Shown here one piece after another: positions 11,810 to 23,365 of a DNA stretch of 64,000 bases. The position numbers and the translations under genes were made by a program. The stretch's first letter is position 1. Each line of letters starts with the position of its first letter. Under the pieces are notes generated by a model. That model saw nothing but the letters and a program-made list of their open reading frames with translations, did not search any database and was not told where the DNA came from. The stretch comes from Toxorhynchites rutilus septentrionalis (lineage: Eukaryota; Arthropoda; Insecta; Diptera; Culicidae): NCBI RefSeq assembly GCF_029784135.1, contig NC_073746.1, forward strand, positions 305,304,665-305,368,664. The letters run 5' to 3'.

Positions 11810-12641
11810 GACGTAGGATTACGTCTAACAGGAATATATGGGGGGAAAACGAAAATTTGAACACTGATCATGTGGGATATAATGAAAGATGTACTAGTTC
11901 AGCCCACATCATGGCTTCCAGCAGCATCGGCCCACTCAAACAAGTTTCTTTTACTTCTGATTATTTCGATATAGTTGTCCTGAAGAATTATTTCGATGAT
12001 TTCTAAAACAATATCCGAAATAATAAGCAAACAAATTTTTATGATTCCATTGCCGGATGAGATCTTGTGTGAATTTATGGGTGTTTTGGGCTCATTTGTG
12101 ACTTTTTCCGATCGTCCATTTAGTTTTCGCGAATTCATTCATGTTTTCCGGATTAAAAGTCAAGCGTGAAAAAGGCATTTTCCAGCGGCGAGAGCAGTTT
12201 TCTTCGATTGAAAACAAAATGTGTTTCGAATGTTTCGTTTTGCGGCGGTTGCTATCACTACGCTGCCAAAACATTACCGGTTCGGTTCGGATTACTGTAG
12301 CCGTTCAGCGAAAGGTGGTGCAGAAACAAATTTGTGGATTATTAATTTGGGAACGATGTTTTTCACAGCATTTGAGATGAAGTTTTGCTCTTGGCACCAA
12401 ACAATCAACATGCTAATGTTGAGGGTGAAGGTTTATTCGGATGTTTTATTGCTTCACTGCTTTGATAATGGTTTGCGCATTTAGTTTGTCTACATTACAT
12501 CTGCACTGTATATAAATATGAAACAATGAATTACGTATTTAGAGCTTGTTTTTCTGAAGTGAAATAACTTGACCTAAATTCGAACAAATGAAAATAAACC
12601 AATATTTATATTTTTGACAACCTTTGGCGTAGTCCTACGTC
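11810..12641 (+). repeat. Palindrome-bounded dispersed repeat (GACGTAG family), 0.83 kb
   Basis: Opens with GACGTAGGATTACGTC at 11810-11825, followed by 'taacaggaatatatgggggg'. Closes with GGCGTAGTCCTACGTC at 12626-12641, followed by 'cctccggttatgtccccga'. The copy at 33282-34352 has the same two flanking phrases, so these are matched ends. The interior includes a possible start, MASSSIGPLKQVSF at about 11911, whose frame stops after some 30 codons; I cannot identify it. Since the sister copy holds an H2A gene fragment, this interior may also be captured DNA. Confidence 0.6.
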
Positions 12642-13781
12642 CCTCCGGTTATGTCCCCGATATTACCCTTTACCCGACGCAATGTGCAGCGTATGTGGAA
12701 TATATTATTTCATTAGTTTCTACCAGGTGCATTTTGAGGAAAGTTTTTTTTGTGTCCGATGGAAATAATAATAGGTTGACTAAAAAGGATGCAGTACCAA
12801 CTATTTGCATAGGCAGTGATCACGATTAGGAAGAAAATGAGAGTTATACTGCCAGTCTCTCGACGTCTTTTTCGTTTCTTGCTCATCGCTGGTGACAAAT
12901 TCATATTCAAATTTCAAATTTGGCATGCAGGTCGCTTATCAAGGCAGTAGAAGCACTGAATGTTCAATCAAATTGATCGATAGTTTTCCGTTTTTAACGG
13001 AAGTAAGATTCATGTATTATAAATCCGCCTATTGAGAGCCACAAATGATGAAATTTATAAGTAGCCACAAACCCATTTTCTACAAAACCAGCGCACAGTC
13101 CGCGCACGATATTCAGTTTCACATTCCATTCGACCATGATACAAACGACAAAATTCCAAAATAATCCTACCGAAGCAGAAACGAACCACATAGAGAAAAA
13201 GCACTAAAACAATAACAACAGCATCATCAACGCAGTCACGTCATCCCCACTGCGCATCAGCCCATCAGTGGGCAATGAAGTACAGCAGCGTAACGAAGTG
13301 AAATCATTCCTTTCCAAACAGTCAGAGCAAACACGTCCTAACGTGAAAGTGCATGCGAAAAATACCAGAGAAATATAGAGAACTTTTAACCTACAAATTG
13401 ATAGTTTATTTCTAGTAAGTGTGTGACCATTGTTGTCGGCGGGTTTTTCCTCAAACCGCCCGAACAGATAGTGAAGGTGAACCAATCAGTCTCGTCCACA
13501 AAACTAAAAGGTGTTAGCTTCACCATATCAATCTTGAGCAGCGATAACATGATCCAACCGCTATACAATCATAATTGAGTGGATTCCCAAGCTGGCACCT
13601 GCTTATACAGATTTTTGTGATTTCAATAGCTTGCTTTCAAAGCAATTTTTGAGCTATTGAAACTAGTTTTTGGATCAATAACTAACAAACATAAAACGCG
13701 TAGACATTCTATCTTTCGAATGAAGCGGTTAACATACCATTTCTATCAACTAACAATGCTCGAAATCCTGTTTCTCTAATG
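12642..13781. other. No recognisable gene
   Basis: Only short overlapping ORFs without recognisable domains. No repeat family identified. Confidence 0.4.
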
Positions 13782-13834
13782 TAACTCTCTTGTTCTTGAA
13801 GCTTAAGTTCAAAGCTTCAAGAACGAGAGAGTTA
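13782..13834. repeat. Short perfect-arm hairpin (23-bp arms, 7-nt loop)
   Basis: The arm at 13782-13804 and the arm at 13812-13834 are reverse complements apart from one T/C difference (a G-U pair in RNA on one strand). They are separated by seven bases. The hairpin sits alone in otherwise unremarkable DNA. It could be a decayed miniature transposon, a transcription terminator-like fold or a small-RNA precursor; it is shorter than a typical insect pre-miRNA. Confidence 0.7.
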
Positions 13835-16021
13835 TATAGAAATGAAAGATGTAGTCCGACGTCAAAATCATTTTCACATAAAATTTCTTGCAAAAAAAAT
13901 GTTATGTTAAAATTTTCTACATATTTCAATACTTCCCCTTGGTTCACCGTGACTGGTTCGCGCTGACATAAGGGCGATCACAACAAACGCGAGCTGGCTC
14001 CTCTCTCTCAGGTGCTAACGTATCGACAGTTCCGCGTTCCTTTCGTGCTTGTTCTAGAATTTTAAACTTTCCATACAACATATGTGCTGCAATGTGTATG
14101 CGTGTGCTATTAACATTATGATCCACACGTCTGATATACAGTGATGGTTTTATCACAGCAGCTCCGTCATGCCACCGAAGTTATGCCGGAAACCACTAGA
14201 GCGAAGTTTATTTATTTTTTTTTTTCAAATTCAACCTCTAAGATTTAATTTATAAAAAAAAATCATGATGAATGAATGAAAATGGCGACATTTTCACCGT
14301 GTTTAATTCTAATCGCGTGTGAAGTAAAAAAAAGGATAAGCAGAGATTGTGCTGAGTGAGAAGATATCTTGAATAATTTGGTCATTATAAGTGTTTTTGT
14401 AAGTGTTCATGTGCGAAGATTTTTTCGGTTTCACAGGCAGTTGATTAAAAGTTTGCCTCGTCGTATTCTGATTACTTGCTTTGGAGGAGGTCGAAGAAAA
14501 TAATCGCCATGATAGTCGTTGGGTCCGTTCGCTCGCAGCAGAGTTGCTGCATGTTGGTATTTTTTTTTTCTATTGAAGAACCAACTGTGCCCTTGCGTTT
14601 GTATTTCATCAGAGCAACCTATTTAGCAGAAGTGTGTGAGCGGATGCTTTTATATGATAGGTGGTAGTGAGCGAAATGATGATGAGTAGGAAAGGCGAAG
14701 AAAATATTGTGCGCTACACATACAACGTTCCGTTACCGCTCCGTCATCTATTCTCTTGGACTTATTTTGCCGACGGCGAACTTTCCGTTATTGGTGTATG
14801 TGAATGTTTGCATGAGAATTGAATGGAAGAATAATTGACACAACGGTACGTGATGTGACGTTAACGTGACGTGGATGTTGTATGCAGGGGTTAGACATCA
14901 ATTGAATATAGGCTACCCAAAATCAAAATCAATATGGCGTCATTTGTTTATCAACATATCATTTACGAGGATTGAAATCGAAAAATGCGCTGCTTTATTC
15001 TAACTGCATGAGCGATTTTCATATTTCGGTTTCACATGGAGGTGTTCACATTTAACATGGAGTTTAAAGTTAGCCACTATTCGACTATATAACCGGACCG
15101 AGTTGTAAACAACAGTAATTGATTGAACCAAAATGTCAGTAAACCGCAGCAATATAGGGTACACTGGCAATATGAGGGATTTGACGTTTTAGTCGTACCC
15201 CTGGATGTATGTGAATCGCACTTATATCTGGTGTTACCGGTATTGTTTTAGTGTCAGCATCAGCAGCAGATGCGACGGCCTGCTTTGTTTATATCGTGTC
15301 TTGCTTCATCGTCGCCTCTCGCTCGCATGCTGCCCTACCACTCTGTCTATATTACTTGCTGTGCTCTGAATGTACGAACATCTTAAACCTAAGACGAGAT
15401 CTGACAACTGGCTTCTGACTGTATTTTTGGCTTTTCCTTCCAAATGCGAGCAACAGAGATGCCGATCCAAGAAATATCAAGATTTCCAATTGTTATAACA
15501 TATTTGGGGAAAAGTTTTTCACAGTATTGTTACAATTTTACATCACTATTCACTAGAAATCTCAACAGAATATTTACAGAATTTCGAGAGGAACACGCAG
15601 AACATCTCGTGCGTAGCATGGTCTATATCATTCATTATTAATATTTATATTTATTTTGTCCATTTAATATTATCTATTACTAAACACTAAACTTCTTTAA
15701 GCTGTAGTGATACTAATTCGTCTTTTGACTATCAGGTCGAACACATAATCATTAAGATAAGGTTTAGAAGTTCGTCCTATGGGTGAAAAGTTAGTTGATG
15801 CACTCTTTCTCTCGTGGGTTTGTTCTAATCAAGGTTTAATTTTAAAAAAATAACACAGATATGAACGTGACAACCATCGGAAGGGTGGTATATATTTGTA
15901 ACATTGTCAGTATCGCATAGTTTTACTGAGCAATTATTATTTATATTTATTTATATTTTATGATTTAATTTTACTAACCAACTATTTTTATCATTTTGAT
16001 CATTTTTATTCATATTTCAAT
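13835..16021. other. No recognisable gene
   Basis: Non-coding by inspection. From 15640 onward the DNA becomes very AT-rich. A phrase near 15870 ('gtgacaaccatcggaagg') is echoed near 16509 ('gtgacaataatcggaagg'), hinting at a dispersed repeat on both sides of the TTAA MITE. A dense patch around 15290-15330 ('gtgtcttgcttcatcgtcgcc') has no coding support. Confidence 0.4.
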
Positions 16022-16025
16022 TTAA

Positions 16026-16295
16026 CACGTTGAGCCCCGTGTCGGTCCTTAGGAGTTGAGTTGAGAAAGTGCTGACTGACTGGTACTGACAGTTATAAAA
16101 TAATAAAATAAAAATATATACGGTTTGTTTTCGGATGTTTTACAAAATGTGACTACTTTCTAGCCGAATTTCTAACTGTTTTCTATTTATACCATAATTA
16201 TCTTTGTGAGCTGAGACCGACACCGATATTGTGGAAACGCTCTTGATGCGGGCTGAATGGAAAGAGCAGTAAGAAAAAAATTGGGGCTCAACGTG
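16026..16295. mobile_element. TTAA-flanked MITE (piggyBac-like)
   Basis: A 270-bp element with inverted ends CACGTTGAGCCCC, flanked on both sides by TTAA (16022-16025 and 16296-16299), the target used by piggyBac-type transposases. A second inner inverted pair, 'gtgtcggtc' and 'gaccgacac', lies just inside the ends. It carries no ORF and so depends on a transposase from elsewhere. The ends do not start with the usual CCC of piggyBac, so the superfamily call is inferred from the TTAA duplication. Confidence 0.8.
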
Positions 16296-16299
16296 TTAA

Positions 16300-16984
16300 T
16301 AGTATGTCTTATATCTTCACAAACTTGAGAAAATCTGTGGAAGTATTTATTTATTTTTGAACATATTTATTAAGATGAAAAGATATAGAGGATTTGGACC
16401 TCTGGGAGATGAGATAGTAAAATCATTCTCACTCCCGCGGGTTCACCCCTATTCCCAATAACAGTTAAATAACAATTCATAAAAATAACTCTTTCATACA
16501 GCTACTGATGTGACAATAATCGGAAGGCCGGAGTGCACTTATAATATTCCACATATAATATTACTTATTAATAGTATAAACTAATATAAACTAATCATAG
16601 TAATAGTAATAGTACTATCAATAGTAACAGTAACAATAATAATAATACTAATAGTAATAGTAACAATAATAGTGATAATAATAATGAAGTAATTTCTTTA
16701 CTAAGTACTACTAAATAATTAATAATAACAAGCTACGCCAATAGCACTGACTGAGTGTATCCTATGGCTTACCTTCCCTACTAAAACATATCCTAAATTC
16801 CCGAGGTATTTATGAGAGGTCGTAGAGTTCTCTGCATCTCTCTTAAGTAAATATCGAACTAACATTCCTTCCCTTTCCTTAGCAGTTGCAAGGACGTGGC
16901 CAGGACAATTCTTAACTGTTGGAGAAATCCTGCCTTCATCTAAGAGATATTACCAATCGTCAGTAACGGATGAAGGCGAGTTTT
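16300..16984. repeat. AT-rich DNA with a (TAA/TAG/AAC)n microsatellite at 16580-16690
   Basis: Between about 16580 and 16690 the sequence is an imperfect trinucleotide run of TAA, TAG and AAC units. The rest of this interval is non-coding; 16330-16520 may belong to a decayed repeat that I cannot name. Confidence 0.6.
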
Positions 16985-17090
16985 TGACGTAACAGTTCTG
17001 AATTCGTACCACCTACGATATTGTGCAACTTGCTCAATGCTAATGCTATAAACAAGCGACTTGAATTAAGCCACGGCGTAGTTCTACGTC
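16985..17090. repeat. GACGTAG-family head and tail, 90 bp apart
   Basis: A decayed head ('tttttgacgtaacagttctg') near 16981 is followed at 17075-17090 by the tail-type palindrome GGCGTAGTTCTACGTC and 'aataatgcgatcgtgtc'. The tail flank matches that at 8585. A 21-base phrase shared with 11232-11252 ends just before the tail. Confidence 0.5.
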
Positions 17091-17131
17091 AATAATGCGA
17101 TCGTGTCTTGAACAAACCTCCTATATTTTTT

Positions 17132-17345
17132 TCCCGTTTAAAGATTTTCAATGGTTCCACGTTTCCGAAAAGCTTCAAATGCGTTCGATTTATCCTGATA
17201 AAGTTTGGAACATTGGCTATCCCACCATGGATTGGGAGGCCTTCGGTGAATAGTGGAACTTGGGATGGATTTCGTTTGAGCGCGAACTGCGCTGTCATAG
17301 ATCAAACGAGATAGGAAGTTATATTCAACCAATGGAGGGGCCACA
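17132..17345 (-). pseudogene. Non-LTR retrotransposon ORF2 fragment (endonuclease-RT linker)
   Basis: The minus-strand frame contains RRPPNPWWDSQCSKLYQDK, then SNAFEAFRK, a phrase typical of the linker between the endonuclease and reverse transcriptase of insect non-LTR elements. The frame ends in ENL-stop, and the flanking DNA does not continue the protein. The piece is about 70 codons and truncated on both sides. It abuts a GACGTAG-family tail. It is a dead fragment and cannot function. The clade (Jockey, I or LOA type) cannot be decided from this length. Confidence 0.7.
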
Positions 17346-18987
17346 GTCCATGAAAGAGGTGAAAATTGAAACCGATATAAAGAACAACAAACTCACCTCA
17401 CCACTGAGCTGGCTTCTTACTGATTTTTACTTCGATTAGGTTATGTTAAGCCATTTTTTTACGTCTATTTACTGTTGATTATTTTGTTTATGAATAAGAT
17501 TCATACTGTGCGTCCTCTATATAGTTTAATTTGATAAGTAATATATTTTCGTGTAGATTTTGGAAGTGGTTTCAGTAATATCAAAGAAGAATATATCATC
17601 ACATTTCGAAACAACATACTATTCAGTCGATAAGTCTATTTCAAAGTTCAATGCCTTGGCAAAATTGAGTACACATTATAGAAGTTTGATGTTTCTTCAT
17701 GTTTGTACATAACTTTATATACATCACTTCTGCAATTAACCGTAATTATGTTATTTTTCTATTCTGTTTAAAAAACCGGTTTTGTTCGATTAAATGACGT
17801 TGAACGGACGAAAAGCTGTTCATATTCAGCCAATATCCAATCACCGGCGAAAAAAAAACCAGGCTCCACTGCCTTCAGCCACAGTATCAATTCTGTGGCA
17901 CTGAAACCTCTCGAAACGCTTTTCACTTAACACGGGGGAGGCCAAACCCATCGATCTGGATCAATGTGTCGAAGCAGTGATGAATATAAAATGAAGCGCG
18001 GAGCAATATTGAGTAAAATTATGTCGGATAAAATATGCACATGTATTCACTATGTTTTCGATACTTGCATTTCGTATAGTGCCATGGTGAGATAAACTCG
18101 TTGCGGGAAGTAGGCAATCTGGATTCGCACCGTTCGGTTCGTTTGATGAAACAATCGAAACTGTTATTGTATCCAAATATTGTCCTCATTTATCCATCAG
18201 ATTTTAATCCATGTTTTCTTGTTCCGACGTTCCGACATTTGCCCCCAGAGGAAGGAGACTGTTTTCTCTGGCAGCACAATTTTTTAATGAAGAAAATCGA
18301 ATTTTCAACTAGATGTTGCATTTCTCATTGCTTCAGTTTGCTGTCATCACATTGATCCATTCATAATTTATGCTTTCTTCTGAATATTGCCTTTTCTTTG
18401 TATTTTGAAGGTGAACTGCACCGAATACAGAGAAACTTTATTTTTGCTACGCACGAAGGGTAACAGCTGCCGCGCACCAAGTGGTTGCCTTAGTAACCAT
18501 GTGGACAAACCAACATCAGCGCATCGGACAAACCATCACCAGAATTGAGGTCATCGAGATGCTTTAATTATATGATTTAGATGTGTAAATCTGACACAAA
18601 TAGTGTGCAAACATGATGTTCAAAATATATGTAAGTGTTATAATCCAGCAAAGGTCTGAATACGCACCAAATAATCATCTGGTGGTTGATTTAAAGTAAG
18701 CTCAAATGAGGGGCGCATTGACACCAATAGAAGGTGGACTTTATAAACTTTTAAATCAAGTGAATCCGTAAAAAAATTCTGTAAAACTACTGTGAATCAT
18801 GGAATATATAATTCTATTTATATGTTTAGGAACATTTGAATACCTGATTTGACACAGGTGCGCTGAACTAGAGCATTCAAAAAAGTGGACAAACCAAGAT
18901 CAGATTGTCGACTGGAAAAACCAACATCATTTACCCTATAATGAATATTCAGAGAGTAACATCCGGATCGGTGTATCGATGTACATG
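17346..18987. other. No recognisable gene
   Basis: Non-coding by inspection. The phrase 'gtggacaaaccaa.atcag' occurs at about 18500 and 18881, and a TGTG-rich stretch precedes it. No repeat family or RNA gene is identified. Confidence 0.4.
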
Positions 18988-19222
18988 TAGGGGAGGTGGG
19001 GGTAAAACGGACATGTTAAGAAGAACATCAATTATATCTTTGGAAACTCATGTTTCTCAAAACATTGTTGCAGTTTCTTGCAATTCAATATACTGTTTTT
19101 CTACCTAATTGGCCAAATATTTTACAAAAAAGTGATGTTGAATGTTTTTTACTGAAATTAAAACAGACCGAAAAACAGACAAATTTTTTTGCGATGCGGG
19201 TAATATAGACATAGTGGGAGTA

Positions 19223-20521
19223 AAGGGTGTGTCACATCAAATTGCATCACGGAAAAAACGCTGTAGAAATTCGCCCAGTAGACCGATTCTTTTGAAAATT
19301 TTAGACAGTAAAATAAAAACTATTAAACAACTTTTGGCATTTTCTTTTTATTCACACTTCGAGCCCAAGCTCGTATGCTCGCACCTTCCTCTTTACCCCG
19401 TCCATAAGGTTCTGTACAACGTCAGGTTGTAGTTTTTTTTTGAACAGAAATCTATTTTCTCTTGAAGTCCGCCTCCGATTTGACAACTTTTGGGTTCTTC
19501 CGGAGGGCCTGCTTCATAATCGCCCAATATTTCTCTATTGGGCGAAGCTCCGGCGCGTTGGGCGGGTTCATTTGCTTTGGCACGAAGGTGACCCCGTTGG
19601 CTTCGTACCACTCCAACACGTCCTTTGAATAGTGGCACGAAGCGAGATCCGGCCAGAAGATGGTCGGGCCCTCGTGCTGTTTCAATAGTGGTAGTAAGCG
19701 CTTCTGTAGGCACTCCTTAAGGTAAACCTGCCCGTTTACCGTGCCGGTCATCACGAAGGGGGCGCTCCGCTTTCCGGAAGAGCAGATCGCTTGCCACACC
19801 ATGTACTTTTTGGCAAACTTGGATAGTTTCTGCTTGCGAATCTCCTCCGGAACGCTGAATTTGTCCTCTGCGGAGAAGAACAACAGGCCCGGCAGCTGAC
19901 GAAAGTCCGCTTTGACGTAGGTTTCGTCGTCCATTACCAGGCAATGCGGCTTCGTCAGCATTTCAGTGTACAGCTTCCGGGCTCGCGTCTTCCCCACCAT
20001 GTTTTGCCTTTCGTCGCGGTTAGGAGCCTTCTGAACCTTGTATGTACGCAGGCCCTCCCGCTGCTTGGTCCGCTGGACGAATGAACGTGACAAATTCAGC
20101 TTATTGGCGACATCCCGGACCGAACTTCTCGGATCACGTCTAAACTGCTTAACTACGCGCTTGTGATCTTTTTCACTGACGGAGCATCCATTTTTGCCGT
20201 TCTTCACCTTTCGGTCGATGGTTAGGTTCTCGAAGTATCGTTTTAATACTCTGCTGACCGTGGATTGGACGATTCCCAGCATCTTACCGATGTCCCGATG
20301 TGACACCTCTGGATTCTCGAAATGAGTGCACAGGATTAATTCACGACGCTCTTTTTCGTTCGATGACATTTTTCCAAATTTACGAAAAATTGACAGTGAA
20401 GCATGGCCAACGTGATCTATACACTCTTATCTGATTATAAGCGAAAGCTGAAGATATAATTCCTAAAAATTAAATTTCTACAGCGTTTTTTACGTGATGC
20501 AATTTGATGTGACACACCCTT
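19223..20521 (-). mobile_element. DD37E (ITmD37E-type) transposon, copy 1
   Basis: A complete 1299-bp IS630/Tc1/mariner-superfamily element on the minus strand. Inverted ends begin AAGGGTGTGTCACATCAAAT and are flanked by TA (19221-19222 and 20522-20523). The transposase frame is open over most of its length. Two other copies lie at 27405-28698 and 35905-36940. This family was described from mosquitoes, which supports the host assignment. Confidence 0.95.
19452..20369 (-). CDS. DD37E transposase, nearly complete, premature stop
   Basis: 305 codons from MSSNEKERREL to a TAG at 19452-19454. The amino-terminal third has a paired-type helix-turn-helix (around residues 20-45, SHRDIGKMLGIVQSTVSRVL) and a second helical DNA-binding region (around 85-110). 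The catalytic domain shows VMDDETY, then WPDLASCHY, then LRPIEKYW. I count 37 residues between the second Asp and the Glu, giving DD37E. The enzyme would excise and reinsert the element at TA sites. Copy 3 reads a Trp codon where this copy has TAG, so about 33 carboxyl residues are missing; the frame would otherwise end near 19353. All three catalytic residues are present. Whether the shortened protein works is unknown. Confidence 0.93.
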   Translation of the reverse strand: MSSNEKERRELILCTHFENPEVSHRDIGKMLGIVQSTVSRVLKRYFENLTIDRKVKNGKNGCSVSEKDHKRVVKQFRRDPRSSVRDVANKLNLSRSFVQRTKQREGLRTYKVQKAPNRDERQNMVGKTRARKLYTEMLTKPHCLVMDDETYVKADFRQLPGLLFFSAEDKFSVPEEIRKQKLSKFAKKYMVWQAICSSGKRSAPFVMTGTVNGQVYLKECLQKRLLPLLKQHEGPTIFWPDLASCHYSKDVLEWYEANGVTFVPKQMNPPNAPELRPIEKYWAIMKQALRKNPKVVKSEADFKRK

Positions 20522-20534
20522 TAATATGGACAGG

Positions 20535-22520
20535 TTTGTGTAATTCCAAATGAAATCGATAAACGACGAAACATGAGTATTTTTGATTCGAATGAAAGTG
20601 TGTATTCCGTTTGGGTTAGAGGAAATATGAGTTTTCCACATCAATTGGGAATTTTTTGACTGAAGCGTAACTTTTGAAAAGGGCGTACCGATTTGAGTAA
20701 GAGAAATCTTTGATAATTTATATCTCAAAAACTATGAGTCGTAACGAAATAGTGTCTTAGAAAGAGTTATAGAGCATTGATGGTTGAATATGAAAAAAAT
20801 GTACACTGAGAAAAAAAATTGGTACATCTTTTTTTTATTTTTAAAATAAAAATTCAATTTGCAATATCCAAAATACATAGTTTTAATTTTTTTCTTCATT
20901 TTTTCATACAAAATAGAAGTCATGCAAAAAATTAAAAAAATGGGACCAAGACGGTAAAACTATTTTTTACGAACTTTGTGGAACATCGAATTTTTAGAAT
21001 TTTCGAAACCTCGAATTTTTGTATGTTAACAATTATTTTTAGCCACAAATTATGAATCCTGATGTGATTTAAAACAAAAAAGGTCATGATCAATCTCCTT
21101 CTAAATGTAGCCATTCTCGAAATATTTTAAAAAAATATTTCTAATTTATTGTCTTTTTTATAGTAAATAATCCCTTTTAATATGATTGTCGTGTTATACC
21201 GTCATGTTCATGAAATTTAATGAATTTGCTTATAATTTCCAACATTTTTTCCAAATACATCATCATGGTTCATTTTTTGACTCAAGCGTAACTTTTAAAA
21301 AGGGCGTATCGATTTGGGTAAGAGAAATCTTTGATAATTTATATCTTAAAAAATATGAGTCGTACCGAAATAGTGTCTTAGAAAGAGTTATAGAGTATTG
21401 TTGGCTTAATTTGGAAAAAAATATACACTGAGAAGAAAAATTAGTAGCCTTTTTTTTATTTACAAAATAAAATTTTAATTTGCGATATGAAAAAATATGT
21501 ATTTTTTAAATATTTTTTCAATTTTTTCATATAAAATAGAAATCATGTAGAAAATTTTAAAATTGGGCCCAAGATGGTAAAACTATTTTTGACGAAATTT
21601 GTGGAACATCGAATTTTTAGGAATTTTCGATACTTCGAATTTTTGTATGTTAGCAATAATTCTTAGCCACAAATTATGAATTCTGATGTGATTTAAAACA
21701 AAAAAGATTATTATCAATCTCCTTCTAAATGCAATCATTCTCGAGATATTTAAAAAAATATTTCTAATTTTCTTTACAATAATGATGTATTTGGAAAAGT
21801 TGTTGGAAATTATAAGTAAACTCATAAAATTTCATGAACATGACGGTATAACACGACAAACATATTTATAGGGATTATTTACTATAAAAAAGACAATAAA
21901 TTAGAAATATTTTTTTAAATATTTCGAGAATGGCTACATTTAGAAGGAGATTGATAATAACCTTTTTTTGTTTTAAATCACATCAGGATTCATAATTTGT
22001 GGCTAAAAATGATTGTAAACATACAAAAATTCGAAGTCTCGAAAATTCTCAAAAATTCGATGTTCCACAAAGTTCGTCAAAAATAGTTTTACCATCTTGG
22101 GCCCATTTTTTTAGATTTTCTGCATGACTTCCATTTTGTATGAAAAAATACAAAAAATTAAAAATATGTATTTTGGATATTGCAAATTGAATTTTTATTT
22201 TGTAAATAAAAAAAAGAGTACTAATTTTTTTTCTCAGTGTACATTTTTTTCATATTCAACCATCAATACTCTATAACTCTTTCTAAGACACTATTTCGGT
22301 ACGACAAATAGTTTTTCAGATATAAATTATCAAAGATTTCCCTTACTAAAATCGATACGCCCTTTTCAAAAGTTACGCTTGAGTCAAAAAATTCCCAATT
22401 GCTGTGAAAAACTCATATTTCCTCCAACCAAAACGGAATACACACTTTCATTGGAATCAAAAATACAAGTTTTCAAAATCTGCATTTTTAGGACGATTTC
22501 ATTTGGAATTGCTGGTTTGT
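20535..22520. repeat. 2-kb inverted duplication of an unidentified repeat (unit B)
   Basis: The left arm (20535-21262, plus) and right arm (about 21775-22520, minus) are near-identical reverse complements of some 730 bp. A third, 5'-shortened copy (21278-21774, plus) lies between them. Marker phrases are 'aattccaaatgaaatcg', 'ttttgaaaagggcgta', 'aatagtgtcttagaaagagt' and 'aattatgaatcctgatgtg'. Partial copies lie at 37944-38340 (plus) and 40077-40240 (minus). No ORF of known type exists. The arrangement can form a very long hairpin in DNA or RNA. Confidence 0.9.
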
Positions 22521-23149
22521 AATACATGAAGTGTAGAAGTTTATCGATCGCGAGAGGAATAATTTCATTCAACCAAGGTCTGAACTCATCACGAATGTTC
22601 GTTAAATGATGAAAAAATCGAATTAATCCACCTAGAAGTGATATCGTGCTTTTCAGCAGTATAAACGGGCAGGCCCTCAACTATTTTGCTTTTGGTTCCT
22701 GTCAGTTTCAGTCCACATTTGGCGATTTAATTTCCATTTATGGACACAGTGCATTTTTTAGGAATAGATTAAACAAACTTTTCACAGTTCATCTCATTTC
22801 CACTGATAACTGTCCGTTTTACCCCACCAGTACAATTATTTCAATAATTTAAATTTTCCACTCAAAAATTAATTTACTTCTCCGTACATACCTAATATCG
22901 CTTCTCTGTTTACTCCCAAACCGAAATATAACCATTAGCGAATTGAATCTTCATATTAAATCACTCAAAATGCTTACTATCGAAGCAGCTAAAATTACAT
23001 CCACATGCGGAATCATGTATGATTTTCGGTTTTTATGTCCCTATTCCACTTTTGATTAGTATTCATTGCCATAGGGCGGCTTAAATATTATAGAATAACA
23101 TGTGGAAGATGTTCCCATTAACAGAAATCTGAAATTCAAAATGTAACTA
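22521..23149. other. No recognisable gene; interior of the pogo-like element
   Basis: A short minus-strand frame at 22520-22680 (phrases IRDEFRPWLNEI and IDKLLHFMYY) looks protein-like but I cannot assign it. A plus-strand phrase 'ctgtccgttttacccca' near 22809 resembles the element's subterminal motif. The rest is AT-rich. Confidence 0.35.
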
Positions 23150-23151
23150 TA

Positions 23152-23365
23152 CAGGTCGGACTCGATTATATATAGAGGACCATTTTTTTTCAACAATTAT
23201 TTTCAAATCCTATACATAATCGAATCTAAAGAAAACTATTTTTTATTAATGTATGAATGTCAAACATTAATAGAAAAATAGCTTTTTTGTGATTCGATTA
23301 TGTATTGGATTCGAAAATTAACGTTGAAAGTGAAATTGTGATTATATATAATCGAGTCCGACCTG
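23152..23365. mobile_element. Foldback MITE with CAGGTCGGACTCG ends (pogo/Tigger-like)
   Basis: 214 bp, flanked by TA (23150-23151 and 23366-23367). The terminal inverted repeat begins CAGGTCGGACTCGATTATAT, and the inverted similarity continues well inward, so almost the whole element can fold. It has no ORF. A CAG start with a TA target fits pogo/Tigger-mobilised MITEs. Confidence 0.88.

Noticed and set aside
19393..19944. Additional ORFs overlapping the DD37E transposase (and their equivalents at 27982, 28213, 36130 and 36448)
   Set aside because: Shadow frames of the transposase; they recur only because the gene is repeated.
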